From NCBI GenBank assembly GCA_903821905.1, contig CAIJMQ010000121.1:7657-71656 (forward strand): a DNA stretch of 64,000 nt, given 5' to 3'. The position numbers and the translations under genes were made by a program. The notes under the pieces were generated by a model, which saw only the letters and a list, made by a program, of their open reading frames with translations, searched no databases and was not told the origin of the DNA. Of this stretch, positions 45,601 to 54,253 are shown piece by piece. How positions within the stretch are numbered: position 1 is the first letter of the stretch; every line of letters begins with the position of its first letter. Source of the DNA: an uncultured bacterium. Its GTDB lineage: Bacteria > CAIJMQ01.

Positions 45601-48600
45601 GTTTCTTCCGAACCCCAAGTAGAGCCGTTCCAGAGTTTACCTTTACCAGGCTGGCCATCTCTGGAATAGATTGCATAAACTTTTCCACCTGTCAGAGGCA
45701 GGATTGAAACTCTCCAAGTAGTATCATTAGTTGCTGAAAGTGCGTAAGGAAAACCGCTTGCGGTGCTCCAAGTGCCGTTGTTATTCGCATTTTTGAATAC
45801 TAATGGAAGGTATGTGGTGCTTGCCGCTGAAACAGAACGATACATCCCTATCCAAGCGTACCCATTGCTGTCAATTGCAATCATAGGAGCAAGATAATTG
45901 TAATTTCCTGGATTGGTTATTACAAGTTGTTCCGCGGCGTTCCAAGTTATTGAACCGTCACTAACAGGCGTTCCCCTGCGATAATAGATATAATTCGTGC
46001 CCGTAGGATAAGTAAATCGAACGTAGTGAACATAGGTGCCGTCGAAACAGGCTGAACCGCTGTAACCGTAAGCAGCACCTCCATTAACCGCCCCAACACT
46101 CGTAAAACTGCTCCAAGTCGCTCCGTCTGCGCTTGTCCTATAGCCAAAGTTTGTTCCATCAACATACCAAACCCAATGTAGACCTGCAGCATAGAAAGTT
46201 TTACGCTGGTTGGGATACTGTGTTGCACTTGATATAGTGCTTGTCCCTATCACAGTGCTTGCCTGCACTACTACAGGATCTTCAAGAAAATTTTGTGCTT
46301 TGGAAATTTCTCCAGCTGTTTCTATCGGCTTATTAGCTGATGTTTTAGTACCGTTATTTGCATATGTTGTAGAGTCTTTAATGGAAGATACATTTGGGTC
46401 ATCTTTCATATGGGTAACTAACTTGAAATTAGAATCCCAGACATTGGCTGCATCCTGCGCATCTGTAGCATCAGGATTGCCGTAATACATATATATAATA
46501 GTAGAATCCGTTGAACTTACTTTGGGAATTTTTACCCAAATTGTTGAGGTATCGGTCTCGTCCCATTTCTCTATTTCATATTTCAACGGGGTGTCTTCAG
46601 AACTAACAAACCTTATGTCTTGACCGGAATCTTGAGTATTGCTGTAATCTATACGGGTTGGATTAAGTTCTACACATAATGGGAAATCGGTTAAGTCTGT
46701 ATCTATTTTGGTGTGGTCTATAAAAATAGGTTTTCTGTATTGCCATTTGCCATGTGTCCCTTCAAGAATCTGACTATCATGCCAAGTTGCTCCGCCATCG
46801 GTTGAGTAGTTGGAATAGATGCTATTTGCAGCGCCGTCACTTTGTTGCCAAACCGCTACTGCAGTACTGCCACTCATTGCTATTTGAGGAGAATCGGCTT
46901 CTTCAGAACCTAGCTCGAGAAGTTGACTATCACCCCAGCTTGTTCCGCCATCAATAGAATAGTTGGAATAGATGCTATTTGCAGCGCCGTCATTCTGCTG
47001 CCATACTGATACTGCATTAGTACCACTTATTGCTATTTGAGGAGAAGAAGCCTCTCCGTTACCCCGCTCAAGAAGCCAGGGGATAGGAAACCATTGGGAT
47101 TGCGCACCTAAAGATTCTTTCAAAGGAGAAGCTATCACAATCTGGGTATCTGATTCAATACCTCCTATCATGTAGACATCAGTAAGATTATTACCAAAAC
47201 TTATATTTATACCGGTATCCAGTTCTGATGTATCGGTAAGGGTTATGGTAGCAGTTCCTATGGAATGATATTGGTTTATGGTAGCGTTGATAGTTTTATA
47301 TCCATCTTTGGATAGTTTAACCACTGCCGGAGCGTAACTTGGAGTTGTTTCATCATAATGCAGCGTTTCATCATAAACTGCTAAGGAATATACACCCTGC
47401 TTGGTGTCTAGCTGACCTAAATCTGTCCAATTATTAGGACCGTTATAACGATATACATGCCCGGATGGAGATGTTCCAGCATGCAGTTTGCCATTATAAA
47501 CTGCTAAGGACGTAACAGTATCATTGGAACCTAACTGTCCTAAATCTGACCATATCCCATGCTTTTCACTATCAAGACCATCATAACGATATACATGTCC
47601 GGACGGAGATGTCCCGCCATACAGTTTGCCATTATAAACTATTAAGGAATCTACAGATGTATTGGCACCTAAGGGAGGAATTAAGGGGCCTAAATGACCT
47701 AAATCTGTCCACTTATAACCGCCACCGCCACTAGTAATAGGACCATCGTAACGATATACATGTCCAGACGGATATGTTCCAGCATACAGTTTCTCACCAT
47801 AAACCCCGTCATCATAAACTGCCAATGAAAACACATGATTACCTAATCCGCCTACAGGTTCCCACGTAGTCCCACCATCATAACGATATACACCCCCGGA
47901 TGGATATGTTCCAGCATATAGTTGGTCATTATAAACTGCTAAGGAAAGTACATCCTCATCGGAACCTAATCTACCCACATCTGTCCAGCTGTGCCCCCCA
48001 TCGTAACGATATACTCTGGCCCCATTCGAACTATCTGTTCCGGCATATAGTTTGCCATCATAAACTACTAATGAATATACCGATGACCCTCCCAACCATG
48101 TATCTTTCCAAGTGCTACCATCGTAATAAAATACGCTCGCCTGATCAGCTGTTCCAACATACAGTTTGTTATTATAAACTGCTAAGCAATATGCACTACT
48201 ACCGGGATTACCGAATGGAGTGAACTTACCTAAATCTGTCCAGGTACTACCCCCATCGTAACGATATACCTTGGCCCTATTCGAACCAGACGATGCATAA
48301 GATCCACCATACAGTTTGAGATTTGGTTCGGGAGTAGCTACCCATGCCTCTCCATTTGAAGAATTGACAGAGATAGACTTAGGAGAATTAAAAACTTTTA
48401 CTTTCGAAACACCCGCATAACGAATATTTTCTTCATCGCCAAAAGTGACGAGATGGGCAGAAGGAGTATCGCACTCTGAATAATAAGATGCTTTAATCCA
48501 AGCAGAAGAACGGGCTATATTGGAAATGCGGACTTCATCAATCGTGCCTTCCATGCTTGAACCTATTCTAAGTGTTTTGTTTGCATCTCTTATGTATGCT

Positions 48601-50315
48601 GATATTGTTCCTGTGCCGTTTGGGGTTCCGTTTAAATAATGGGTTACTTCTGTTCCCGACATCCTAACTGCTAAATATTGCCAACCAAAAGAAGGGCTAC
48701 TCGTTGCCGGAACGGAATCAGATACAACACCACTGCCACCGGAGAATGACGGAATACCGTCGTCCAAATAGTAATCATATGGCGCAGGTATGTCATTCTT
48801 GGTCTTACCAACTAAACCTCTGTATCCTACAAAATCTGTAACTTTAACCCATAACGAAATTGTAATATTTCCGGTAATAGCTAAACTGGAGGAATCAGGC
48901 ACAATGATAGAATCTCCGGATGTAAACTCATCGGCTCCGTCTATTTGCGCTGCAGTATCTTTGCTAATGGAACCCAAAGGCGTGCCATCGTTACTGTTAA
49001 AGGTTGAATCATATCGAGTATCAGAAGAATCTTCCTCCAAATGCTGAACCATCATATAATTAGAATCCCACACATTTTCCGTATCTTGTGCATCTTGAGC
49101 ACTAGGATTGCCGTAATACATATATATAATAGTAGTATCTGCTGAGCTTATCTCCGGCACTTTTACCCAGACTACAGAATTGCTACCTTTATCCCATTTT
49201 TCTATTTCGTATTTTAATGGATTGCCTTCGGAATCAGTGAATCTTATATCTGCACCAGCATCTTTTGTATTATTGTAATCGATGCGGGAAGAATCAAGTT
49301 TCACACACAGCGGGAAATTCTCTAAATTTGCATCTATCTTGGTATAGTCTATGCTGAGTTTTTTCCTGAAATTCCATTTTTCATATTTAACTACTGAACC
49401 ATCTCCTGTATTAGCAGCCCAAGCTGTATCGTATTCAGTATTGGTTCTATCAGAAATAGAATTGGCAGATACATCTTGAGGAGAAACGGATGTTTTGTCT
49501 CTGAACCTGTCTATATGAATGAGTGCGGTATCTTGACCAATAATAGAATGGTCGGCTGGCAAGCCAGAGATAGTGGTAAGAATATTGGGATTGGTTGTTT
49601 TATCTATATCTTTTATTTCTAAAACATAGGTGTTGGTTTTAGCTCGGTTATCGCTCTTAAAATCTATTTTCATTCCCGGCAGAATGCCGGTATCTTCGCT
49701 GTAAAGGTTGAACATGGTATCGCCGGCATCAAAACTACTGTAATAATAAGGCGTTACTATTGCAGTATCGGGAGGTTCTATCCTGCCCTCACTGGCGAGT
49801 TGGGTAACTGACGAATCTTCATCTGATTTATCTGTTATCCATACTCTCTCATTGCTTTGATTGGCAGAAACGGCAACCGGTTCGGCAAATCCCCCTGCTC
49901 TCACTAGCTCCATATAGATAGGAGAATCTGTTACATCCTCGGTTTTGTTATTAAAATTATAGAATTCTACAATCCAAGAATCCTGACCATCACCATCAAA
50001 TTTTATGCTCTGAATCTCATAAACATTTTTTCTATCATCTCCGAAACTTAATTTTAAACCCGGATAGAATAAAGCTGTGGGATTAGTGTTAACTCTTATT
50101 TCACTATCTGTTAAACTTACGTCTTCTTTAGGGTCTCCTGCTACACTTATAACAGTCGGTGCGTGGCCTTCTTTGTAAAGACGGCTTACTTGCTCATTAC
50201 CTGTATCTGCTACCCACGCGTCTGAAAATGCGTATGAAGGGAAAAGAAGCGCAAGGATAATAACAAGTATTAAATTTTCCCTGAAGAATTTGTTTTTTAT
50301 TAATCTGTTATTCAT
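39606..50315 (-). CDS. Giant secreted multidomain protein (DUF2341, LamG, NHL and sialidase-type propellers)
   Basis: This 3569-residue protein has a signal peptide (to about residue 31, SYAFS-DAW). In order I see: NHL/Vgb-like strands (32-310); a DUF2341 plus LamG unit (about 313-628); YRYDGG propeller repeats (about 670-985); VWQQ repeats (from about 1080); a second DUF2341 plus LamG unit (about 1190-2050) that is split by a foreign segment (about 1344-1883); six NHL repeats (about 2128-2392); more VWQQ repeats (2400-2590); Vgb-like strands; and fibronectin-like C-terminal domains (about 2900-3569). There is no CFI-box, LPXTG or membrane anchor at the end. It is last in the pseudopilin operon, 32 bp after the giant GspK-like gene, so secreted cargo or a pilus-linked adhesin is the best guess. 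Confidence 0.85.
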   Translation of the reverse strand: MNNRLIKNKFFRENLILVIILALLFPSYAFSDAWVADTGNEQVSRLYKEGHAPTVISVAGDPKEDVSLTDSEIRVNTNPTALFYPGLKLSFGDDRKNVYEIQSIKFDGDGQDSWIVEFYNFNNKTEDVTDSPIYMELVRAGGFAEPVAVSANQSNERVWITDKSDEDSSVTQLASEGRIEPPDTAIVTPYYYSSFDAGDTMFNLYSEDTGILPGMKIDFKSDNRAKTNTYVLEIKDIDKTTNPNILTTISGLPADHSIIGQDTALIHIDRFRDKTSVSPQDVSANSISDRTNTEYDTAWAANTGDGSVVKYEKWNFRKKLSIDYTKIDANLENFPLCVKLDSSRIDYNNTKDAGADIRFTDSEGNPLKYEIEKWDKGSNSVVWVKVPEISSADTTIIYMYYGNPSAQDAQDTENVWDSNYMMVQHLEEDSSDTRYDSTFNSNDGTPLGSISKDTAAQIDGADEFTSGDSIIVPDSSSLAITGNITISLWVKVTDFVGYRGLVGKTKNDIPAPYDYYLDDGIPSFSGGSGVVSDSVPATSSPSFGWQYLAVRMSGTEVTHYLNGTPNGTGTISAYIRDANKTLRIGSSMEGTIDEVRISNIARSSAWIKASYYSECDTPSAHLVTFGDEENIRYAGVSKVKVFNSPKSISVNSSNGEAWVATPEPNLKLYGGSYASSGSNRAKVYRYDGGSTWTDLGKFTPFGNPGSSAYCLAVYNNKLYVGTADQASVFYYDGSTWKDTWLGGSSVYSLVVYDGKLYAGTDSSNGARVYRYDGGHSWTDVGRLGSDEDVLSLAVYNDQLYAGTYPSGGVYRYDGGTTWEPVGGLGNHVFSLAVYDDGVYGEKLYAGTYPSGHVYRYDGPITSGGGGYKWTDLGHLGPLIPPLGANTSVDSLIVYNGKLYGGTSPSGHVYRYDGLDSEKHGIWSDLGQLGSNDTVTSLAVYNGKLHAGTSPSGHVYRYNGPNNWTDLGQLDTKQGVYSLAVYDETLHYDETTPSYAPAVVKLSKDGYKTINATINQYHSIGTATITLTDTSELDTGINISFGNNLTDVYMIGGIESDTQIVIASPLKESLGAQSQWFPIPWLLERGNGEASSPQIAISGTNAVSVWQQNDGAANSIYSNYSIDGGTSWGDSQLLELGSEEADSPQIAMSGSTAVAVWQQSDGAANSIYSNYSTDGGATWHDSQILEGTHGKWQYRKPIFIDHTKIDTDLTDFPLCVELNPTRIDYSNTQDSGQDIRFVSSEDTPLKYEIEKWDETDTSTIWVKIPKVSSTDSTIIYMYYGNPDATDAQDAANVWDSNFKLVTHMKDDPNVSSIKDSTTYANNGTKTSANKPIETAGEISKAQNFLEDPVVVQASTVIGTSTISSATQYPNQRKTFYAAGLHWVWYVDGTNFGYRTSADGATWSSFTSVGAVNGGAAYGYSGSACFDGTYVHYVRFTYPTGTNYIYYRRGTPVSDGSITWNAAEQLVITNPGNYNYLAPMIAIDSNGYAWIGMYRSVSAASTTYLPLVFKNANNNGTWSTASGFPYALSATNDTTWRVSILPLTGGKVYAIYSRDGQPGKGKLWNGSTWGSEETTMADAELGYGHSAVANGDDIYLVYLNNTLATGIMYNKRIGSTGLWGTEAAVQASAATAMVPVLSMDPATNNLYCFWAGAPTAVHIYYKKCVNGTWDTNPTDTNWSVSGQPMQSYESGGDLYETFYGATTWKSQSFISTINDNLFRVEFYLQRGAGTNNVPITVKIYAADAQNKPTGSALYTGTISSFTPGGGAAWRTHILTTPLSVLAGQKYCLVLGAPTGTAAQYYQWYVDSTSPTYTDGNWAFSADTELTWTADINKDGYFRALFESSFPSNDTLSCFYQSYSSKIGVEYMTRGATPYNVKFGFLQLPSTVKVNMGSNASLNLNTAGTLEAWVSDTGTTNSNMYIVGTEDITTDTNGYSLSAHQNRILFEIADTTLSNKVDVTPSLGTTWHNIVGTWNGTNLKLYQDGTNIGTAVQTLNPNPISASGLWIGADPQNAFKRNFSGTIDEVRISDVARSSAWIKAQYNSMIDNLITFGNAEETATTLGPIPSLDIAMDGNKVVVVWQQNSSTYYNYSINGGTSWYWGGSQLLGQGNDAALSPQVAMSGNNAAAVWQGSEGWMTLGGFYYPYGISYDSSTGYIYVADTVNHRIVKTKMDGTGWTAYGSYGSGAGQFSGPEGISYDSSTGYIYVLDSGNDRIVKTKMDGTGWTTLGGFTSYIEGGISYDSSTGYIYVADTDNSRIIKTKIDGTGWTTLGGFAYPYGISYDSSTGYIYVSDEGNSSIVKTKIDGSGWTILGGFSWPTGISYDSSTGYIYVTDIDNSCIIKTKIDGTGWTTYGSAGSGAGQFSGPEGISYDSSTGYIYVADTGNSRIVKTKGTGIGGGNIVSSYSINSGASWSDSQLLEMGSEEADSPQIAMSGNNAVAVWQQSSSVYSNYSSDGGATWGDSQLLEQGNGGASSPQIAINSDTAVAVWQQYDGPVYSIYSNYSSDGGATWHDSQLLEMDNDWAFSPQIAINSDTAVAVWKQYDGTANSIYFNYSSDGGATWHDSQLIEQDNGEASSPQVAMSGNNAVAVWQQDDGDTNSIFAYNIFLNQPSFVTPSFTIPVGRELARIDGFLNPISVSVNSNSGDCWVADDDPNTDTDDTVVWIKGNIGEADITTAGYDITNDVGSHKIIKGFNNPVSVAVDPVSGDCWVACQGEDGGDSYIVRLDKEITNGYDISGSGNLHTKIYGFSSPTSVSVDPSTGECWVVDSGDSQIVRLAPEGHRYTGYTVLGSYAISDTEITLANPTTGTSDTDLYRPLKVSFGSFTTDIEPVYELKSVSYPSADTTIIELASGLEAVVSGGAGVYKELARVGGVSSPKDVSAFRGPDLGQGLHPWGLQIRELYVVDKDKIPVDQDDGWEPFPAMAPVHDATPQFRWKYLDVDGSGLPLKSYQIQIYTINKEGGNHFVPVWDSDIQVIQPGIDIMPGQWIYTDWDKVSGTTKENDSTSIYSADHYSPPFDLDDCPDLSQIFDDVTDTSTGDHTFYVQLTVKNKNDVEDTYPELISDALNSYSPITFTLDRTPPGAYLVCGTGTQESGKQVNVPATTKGPIKINNGDSIANYLQTDNYYWDEVCVEWDGGNTEIVQTDSPWIPTKDVTVRVKVKDRNNENLAEVGDPSHKGHNPATIEFDEKDTDCSGISINKGSAQYRYSLATSPEPRVWSQWQDCSEIRLYDETILPYHVGNVIKETDETRNTFVWLYANVKFDNGDTNLIQFRIKDEGNLEVKKDLNDTTTVWITPNMGYSHADTESVEIVTGHPVEFQVASNTYGYSIQINADVPQVILTQYPSNPFPHTYASFRWTKIDTTECRYKSKLEHWTGTVWTTDYDPSYYDPSNDIGDWSLVPGTTDATSTSFENLTVGTWYRFLVKAKDQNGSSCVQSLVPRRVSADVIWVWYVSPEVPDTIITYGPSDQTSGDVTFRFTGVGGMPPYEYRHYLIGKDSGWTGWVPLDNSASYLGLKEGTYIFEVQAREQNNHNNFDQTPARKIFTVVDPNHPPYSTVSPDNLYKYFREIGE
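42540..43110 (-). repeat. Tandem VWQQ/TDGGATW coding repeats
   Basis: About four near-identical units of roughly 140-155 bases encode the pattern SPQIAINSDTAVAVWQQ followed by YSNYSSDGGATWHDSQLLE. The S-x-D-G-G-x-T-W core is the Asp-box of sialidase-type beta-propellers. Related units recur near 43930-44110 and 46755-47080. The high DNA identity implies recent duplication or gene conversion. Confidence 0.75.
43140..43930 (-). repeat. Six tandem NHL-type coding repeats
   Basis: The phrase GTGGAAGAATCGTAAG recurs on the plus strand at about 43201, 43345, 43468, 43591, 43720 and 43864, spaced 144, 123, 123, 129 and 144 bases. All spacings are multiples of three. Each unit encodes GISYDSSTGYIYV, then a D-x-x-N-x-x-I-V/I-K-T-K end. 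Six units make one six-bladed NHL propeller. The repeat is part of the giant gene and is not a CRISPR array. Confidence 0.82.
44665..46285 (-). other. Foreign propeller-like segment inserted in a LamG domain
   Basis: Within the giant gene the second LamG domain is interrupted between GEISKAQNF and VKVNMGSNASLNL. The first DUF2341-LamG unit of the same protein runs straight through this point (AAQIDGADEFTSGDSIIV then SSSLAI). The inserted part of about 540 residues has sialidase or neuraminidase-like features (TSADGATWSSF, YLAPMIAIDSNGYAWIG), then a jelly-roll-like end (FFRVEFYLQRG-like strands near 45150). Insert boundaries are approximate. Confidence 0.65.
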
Positions 50316-50347
50316 AATCTTTTAATTTTTACTTTTACATTTTACTA

Positions 50348-53300
50348 CTATCTCTCCATTACCACTATATATTTCTTCTCGCCTAAAATCTCGTATGTTT
50401 TATGATCATGACTAACAGTTCCATTATCGCTTTCTCTAAGCGCCTGCCCCTGCGATATTATCGTGAAAACTTTGGATTTGGTTGTTATGAGATTTGAGAT
50501 TTTGGAGAAAGTATTTAAATCAATAGCCTTATGACCGGAGCTACCTTCTACATCCAAAATTTCCCCGATGGTGTGGAATGGGCTATTATTCTTTCTATGA
50601 GCTACTATAGAATCAGCAATATCTTTATCTATTCCCGGCAATGCCTGCAACACCACTGTATCAGCCGTGTTAATGTTTATTACTCCGTAGGTTTTGTATT
50701 CAGGAGCTAAAATGGCAGCGTCAAAATAAAGAGAAATGACATCAGTATCAGGCGGGGCAATCTCCAACTGGAGAAATTCACCATCACTTCCGCTAGGGAT
50801 TTTTCCTCCGATAGTTATCTGCCCAAAACAGGCAATATTATCTTCTGAAAAAGACACAACTCTGGTTTCGCCGGATGGCTCAACTCCTGTTGTCACTGTT
50901 ACCAGCATTGTATCTGAAACATCAATGCTATGTCTGGACACTTTGCCTGAAATATAGAGAGTATAAATACCGGTATCAGGATTAATTCGCTGATTTATAC
51001 CCCATGTCCAAATACCAGGACTACCACCCAGAGCGGAAATAGAATAAAAGGGTGTCAAAAATGTATCACCAGCTGGTTGTTCAGGATCCCATCCCACCCC
51101 AGAATAATATGTAGAATTCTCCGCTTCCAATCTCTTCGCAGATACTGTAATTTTATCGGCAAGCGCTCTGATTTCATCTATATAGTCATTGTTGCTATTA
51201 GATAAATAACCTAAACGAGACCATTCATTCGTAGTATCGCATATGCTTACTTCCTTTATATCCCCTATTGTAGCAAACGGCAAATTTCGTATTTCCATAT
51301 TAACATCCAAGGCTTTGTTATATATGCTATTTTCCCCACCCGGAGTTCCGCCTTTAATACTTGGCACTTCCGAATCAGCATTATTAAGATGCCAAAAATC
51401 ATCTACTCCATCGCCATCCAAATCATAAATAGCAGTCGGGTCATTTTTCTCCAGAGCTATAAATCCATACACAGGAGTAATAGTGTCAACTCCCGGAATA
51501 TTTTGAATATAACAGACCTGATTTATATCCTTTGCCCGATAATTGACCTGCGCCACGATTTTTCTGTCAGCCAATGGGCCTTTCCACAATGTAACAGCCT
51601 TAAGTGGAAAGAATATGTAATAGTTGGATGGCACTGAAATGCTAATGAGATCCCCATCCCAAGCCCACTTGGTATTTATAGTTATTTTATTTGAAGTATT
51701 ACTTATAATCTGTCGTGTAATCTGTCGTAGTTCAGCCCCACCACTTGTCGTATTAACTGTCATATTAGCCGTAATAGTTGCGCCTTTCCATTGGTCAACA
51801 TCCCAAGTTTTGGTAACTTCAGTTAAGGTATTGTTATCCACGCCCGTAGGAATTCCAGAATCTTCCCACTGTTTAGGAATAATCGGGGAATCTTCAAAGA
51901 TACCGCCCCTAAGAACAATTGTATCTCCTAAAACATTTTCTGCAATATTTACCGGGGAAGTAGAAAGTTGAAGCGCCCGAACGTGCTTATCAAGGTCAAC
52001 TCCGGGCCAAGTATTCTTAAAAGCTATGTTGTCAATTCCTGTCCCAAACCTAGCGCCTAGTTTCACATCAGGGTCCAGCATAAATTCTAAATTATCATCC
52101 CTGTCAACCGTCAATACCATATAATCTTTTGCTTCAATAATAGTATCATTAGGAATTCTTCCCACAAAACCGCCTGAAGTAGTAAGTTCCCATCCGCCAA
52201 TCTCTATATCTGTATCGGATATATTCACAAGCTCAACATATTCGCAGTCAGGTTGTTGTGAGAATTGGATATAACCAAGTCGGGCTCCCGTTTTTATAAT
52301 GTGATAGGAACAACCGATATTAATGGTCGGGCTCCAATTGCCATCTATCTCTACCGTATCGGAGGTATTATTAGTAATTGTGTGAGTCTGCCTTACTCCT
52401 GTACCGTCCATAATTTTAATAGTATCACCTACCCATTCGCCAGGTGTCCAACTATTTACTCCGGTTTTGGAACCATCCGTCAACCTGTTAATATCTGTGT
52501 CCGTAGCAGTTCCTTCTTCATCAAAAAGGTCAGGAGATGTTTTCAATACTACCGTGTAGTCACCGGGAACAAGAGGATGTCCATATTCCGGATTACTTAG
52601 CAGTTTTGGCACCCCCAAATCTTCCAGTAACCAACCGCCCATGTTATGCCCGCCAACATTATCCTCTGCTAAAACAGTATCATTTCGATCATCATTATTA
52701 TATATATAAACACCAAAACTATTATCTGTTGAAGGATAAACACAATCATCATAAGAAAGAACTCTGACCCTGTAGAAACCGCCACGTTCAAGATGAATTT
52801 TAGCGGTTATATCGGCGCCGGGCATTTTAGAATAAATGCCGGTATCAGGCGTATCTAAATACCAATTTGTTATCCCTAATTGGTTTGGTAGTGTTCCCAA
52901 TGGGTTCTGATTCTTGAAAAGGTCTTTCGCTTCCCATTGATATGCAGGCTTGACCATAATTTCATTTATCCGTATTCCTTCAATACCGCGCGCTATTGTT
53001 GGTGTTTCGGCTCCGGTTTCATCGGTAATTTTAAGAAAAGTGGAGACATTATCGGTATCGGCATAATCTATCGTATTAACTGCACATTGAGCCGCTAATC
53101 GTTTGATGTAATCATAGGTATAATCGGGAGAAGAACCAATCAAACCTTCCCAAGCATCATACATAACTGTATAAAGAGCCGTTGCATCTTTAACAAGATT
53201 TATATTCATCCTCAAAAACCCCGAATCATTTGTATTTTCATCTGAGGAATAGACGGTGATATAGGGGTCAATATCACCTAATGCAACACCAGCATCAGCT

Positions 53301-54253
53301 ATTTCTTCAACAACTATAAATGGGTCATCGTAGTTAGCCTCACCAGCATCACGAATACCATTAGGAATAATGGTATCCTTAAAATAAGGATCCCAAGCAA
53401 CAAATTCATATGGGTCATCTACCCCCTCGCCTGGTTCATCACATCCGGCATCTCCAATATATTCACCATGGTCGGGTCTACCATTACCGTTAAAATCCAT
53501 TGTTGTAACATCCCAATCAGCGTCGTTGTCTATTCCGTCATATTCTAAAATAATACTGTCGGCATCGTCATCAATATTTGGTTGCCCTGCCTGTGGAAAC
53601 GGTGGTGGTGTTACAATACCATCTAAACCATAACGACCACGATTTGTACCATGTACCACGCCATCTGCTAAATCCTGAGGATTGCCTAAACCCCAACCTA
53701 ATTGGGTGTTACCTGCATTGAAAAATCTTTCCAAACTTATTTCAAATGGCTTCCATCCTTGAACAGCACCTCTGTTCCCTGCAGTATTTATATTTATTTT
53801 ACTTGATTCATCGATTATTAGGACTGCATAACGACCAACTGTATCGCTGCCGGTATCATCGGTAACATATATCCATTTGGACTCGTTACCACCAGTCCCA
53901 TTATTTGTTACAGTTGTGTCATCTAAATTAACTTCCGAACCGCCGAAAACTGAAATATTAGAAACAGGAGTCGTGTCATACCCCCAATTTTCGCTGTATG
54001 CATCATATCCTGTATCGCCTCCGTCTGATTTAAGGACTGCAATTGCGTGGTCTATTCCCGATTTTGCGATGTAGGATGCCTTCAAACTGTTTACGTAATT
54101 GAATGCGGCTTTTTCTTCCATCCGCATTGTATACATAAATGAGACACCTATGGCTGAAAGAATAGCAATAATCGCAACAATAATAATAAGAGCCATACCG
54201 GATTTATTTTTAGAATCTGGAATAGTATCTTGAATTTTGAATTTATTTCTCAT
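50348..54253 (-). CDS. Giant GspK-like minor pseudopilin with lamin-tail and calcium-loop domains (1301 residues)
   Basis: The N-terminus has a prepilin leader, the cleavage site G19-MALIIIVAIIAILSAIGVS without Glu at +5, and KASYIAKSGIDHAIAVLKSDGG, all as in GspK. Normal GspK proteins have 300-350 residues. Here the body is expanded by Asp-rich, calcium-loop-like segments (DNDADWDVTTMDFNGNGRPD at about 240; DLDGDGVDDFW at about 943). It also has a lamin-tail-like domain (INEIMVKP at about 428; CEYVELVNISDTDIEIGGW at about 673) with a nested insert. The C-terminus keeps the GspK helix-hairpin part ININTADTVVLQALPGIDKDIADSI. It should sit at the pseudopilus tip. It overlaps the upstream prepilin by 4 bases. 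Confidence 0.82.
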   Translation of the reverse strand: MRNKFKIQDTIPDSKNKSGMALIIIVAIIAILSAIGVSFMYTMRMEEKAAFNYVNSLKASYIAKSGIDHAIAVLKSDGGDTGYDAYSENWGYDTTPVSNISVFGGSEVNLDDTTVTNNGTGGNESKWIYVTDDTGSDTVGRYAVLIIDESSKININTAGNRGAVQGWKPFEISLERFFNAGNTQLGWGLGNPQDLADGVVHGTNRGRYGLDGIVTPPPFPQAGQPNIDDDADSIILEYDGIDNDADWDVTTMDFNGNGRPDHGEYIGDAGCDEPGEGVDDPYEFVAWDPYFKDTIIPNGIRDAGEANYDDPFIVVEEIADAGVALGDIDPYITVYSSDENTNDSGFLRMNINLVKDATALYTVMYDAWEGLIGSSPDYTYDYIKRLAAQCAVNTIDYADTDNVSTFLKITDETGAETPTIARGIEGIRINEIMVKPAYQWEAKDLFKNQNPLGTLPNQLGITNWYLDTPDTGIYSKMPGADITAKIHLERGGFYRVRVLSYDDCVYPSTDNSFGVYIYNNDDRNDTVLAEDNVGGHNMGGWLLEDLGVPKLLSNPEYGHPLVPGDYTVVLKTSPDLFDEEGTATDTDINRLTDGSKTGVNSWTPGEWVGDTIKIMDGTGVRQTHTITNNTSDTVEIDGNWSPTINIGCSYHIIKTGARLGYIQFSQQPDCEYVELVNISDTDIEIGGWELTTSGGFVGRIPNDTIIEAKDYMVLTVDRDDNLEFMLDPDVKLGARFGTGIDNIAFKNTWPGVDLDKHVRALQLSTSPVNIAENVLGDTIVLRGGIFEDSPIIPKQWEDSGIPTGVDNNTLTEVTKTWDVDQWKGATITANMTVNTTSGGAELRQITRQIISNTSNKITINTKWAWDGDLISISVPSNYYIFFPLKAVTLWKGPLADRKIVAQVNYRAKDINQVCYIQNIPGVDTITPVYGFIALEKNDPTAIYDLDGDGVDDFWHLNNADSEVPSIKGGTPGGENSIYNKALDVNMEIRNLPFATIGDIKEVSICDTTNEWSRLGYLSNSNNDYIDEIRALADKITVSAKRLEAENSTYYSGVGWDPEQPAGDTFLTPFYSISALGGSPGIWTWGINQRINPDTGIYTLYISGKVSRHSIDVSDTMLVTVTTGVEPSGETRVVSFSEDNIACFGQITIGGKIPSGSDGEFLQLEIAPPDTDVISLYFDAAILAPEYKTYGVININTADTVVLQALPGIDKDIADSIVAHRKNNSPFHTIGEILDVEGSSGHKAIDLNTFSKISNLITTKSKVFTIISQGQALRESDNGTVSHDHKTYEILGEKKYIVVMER

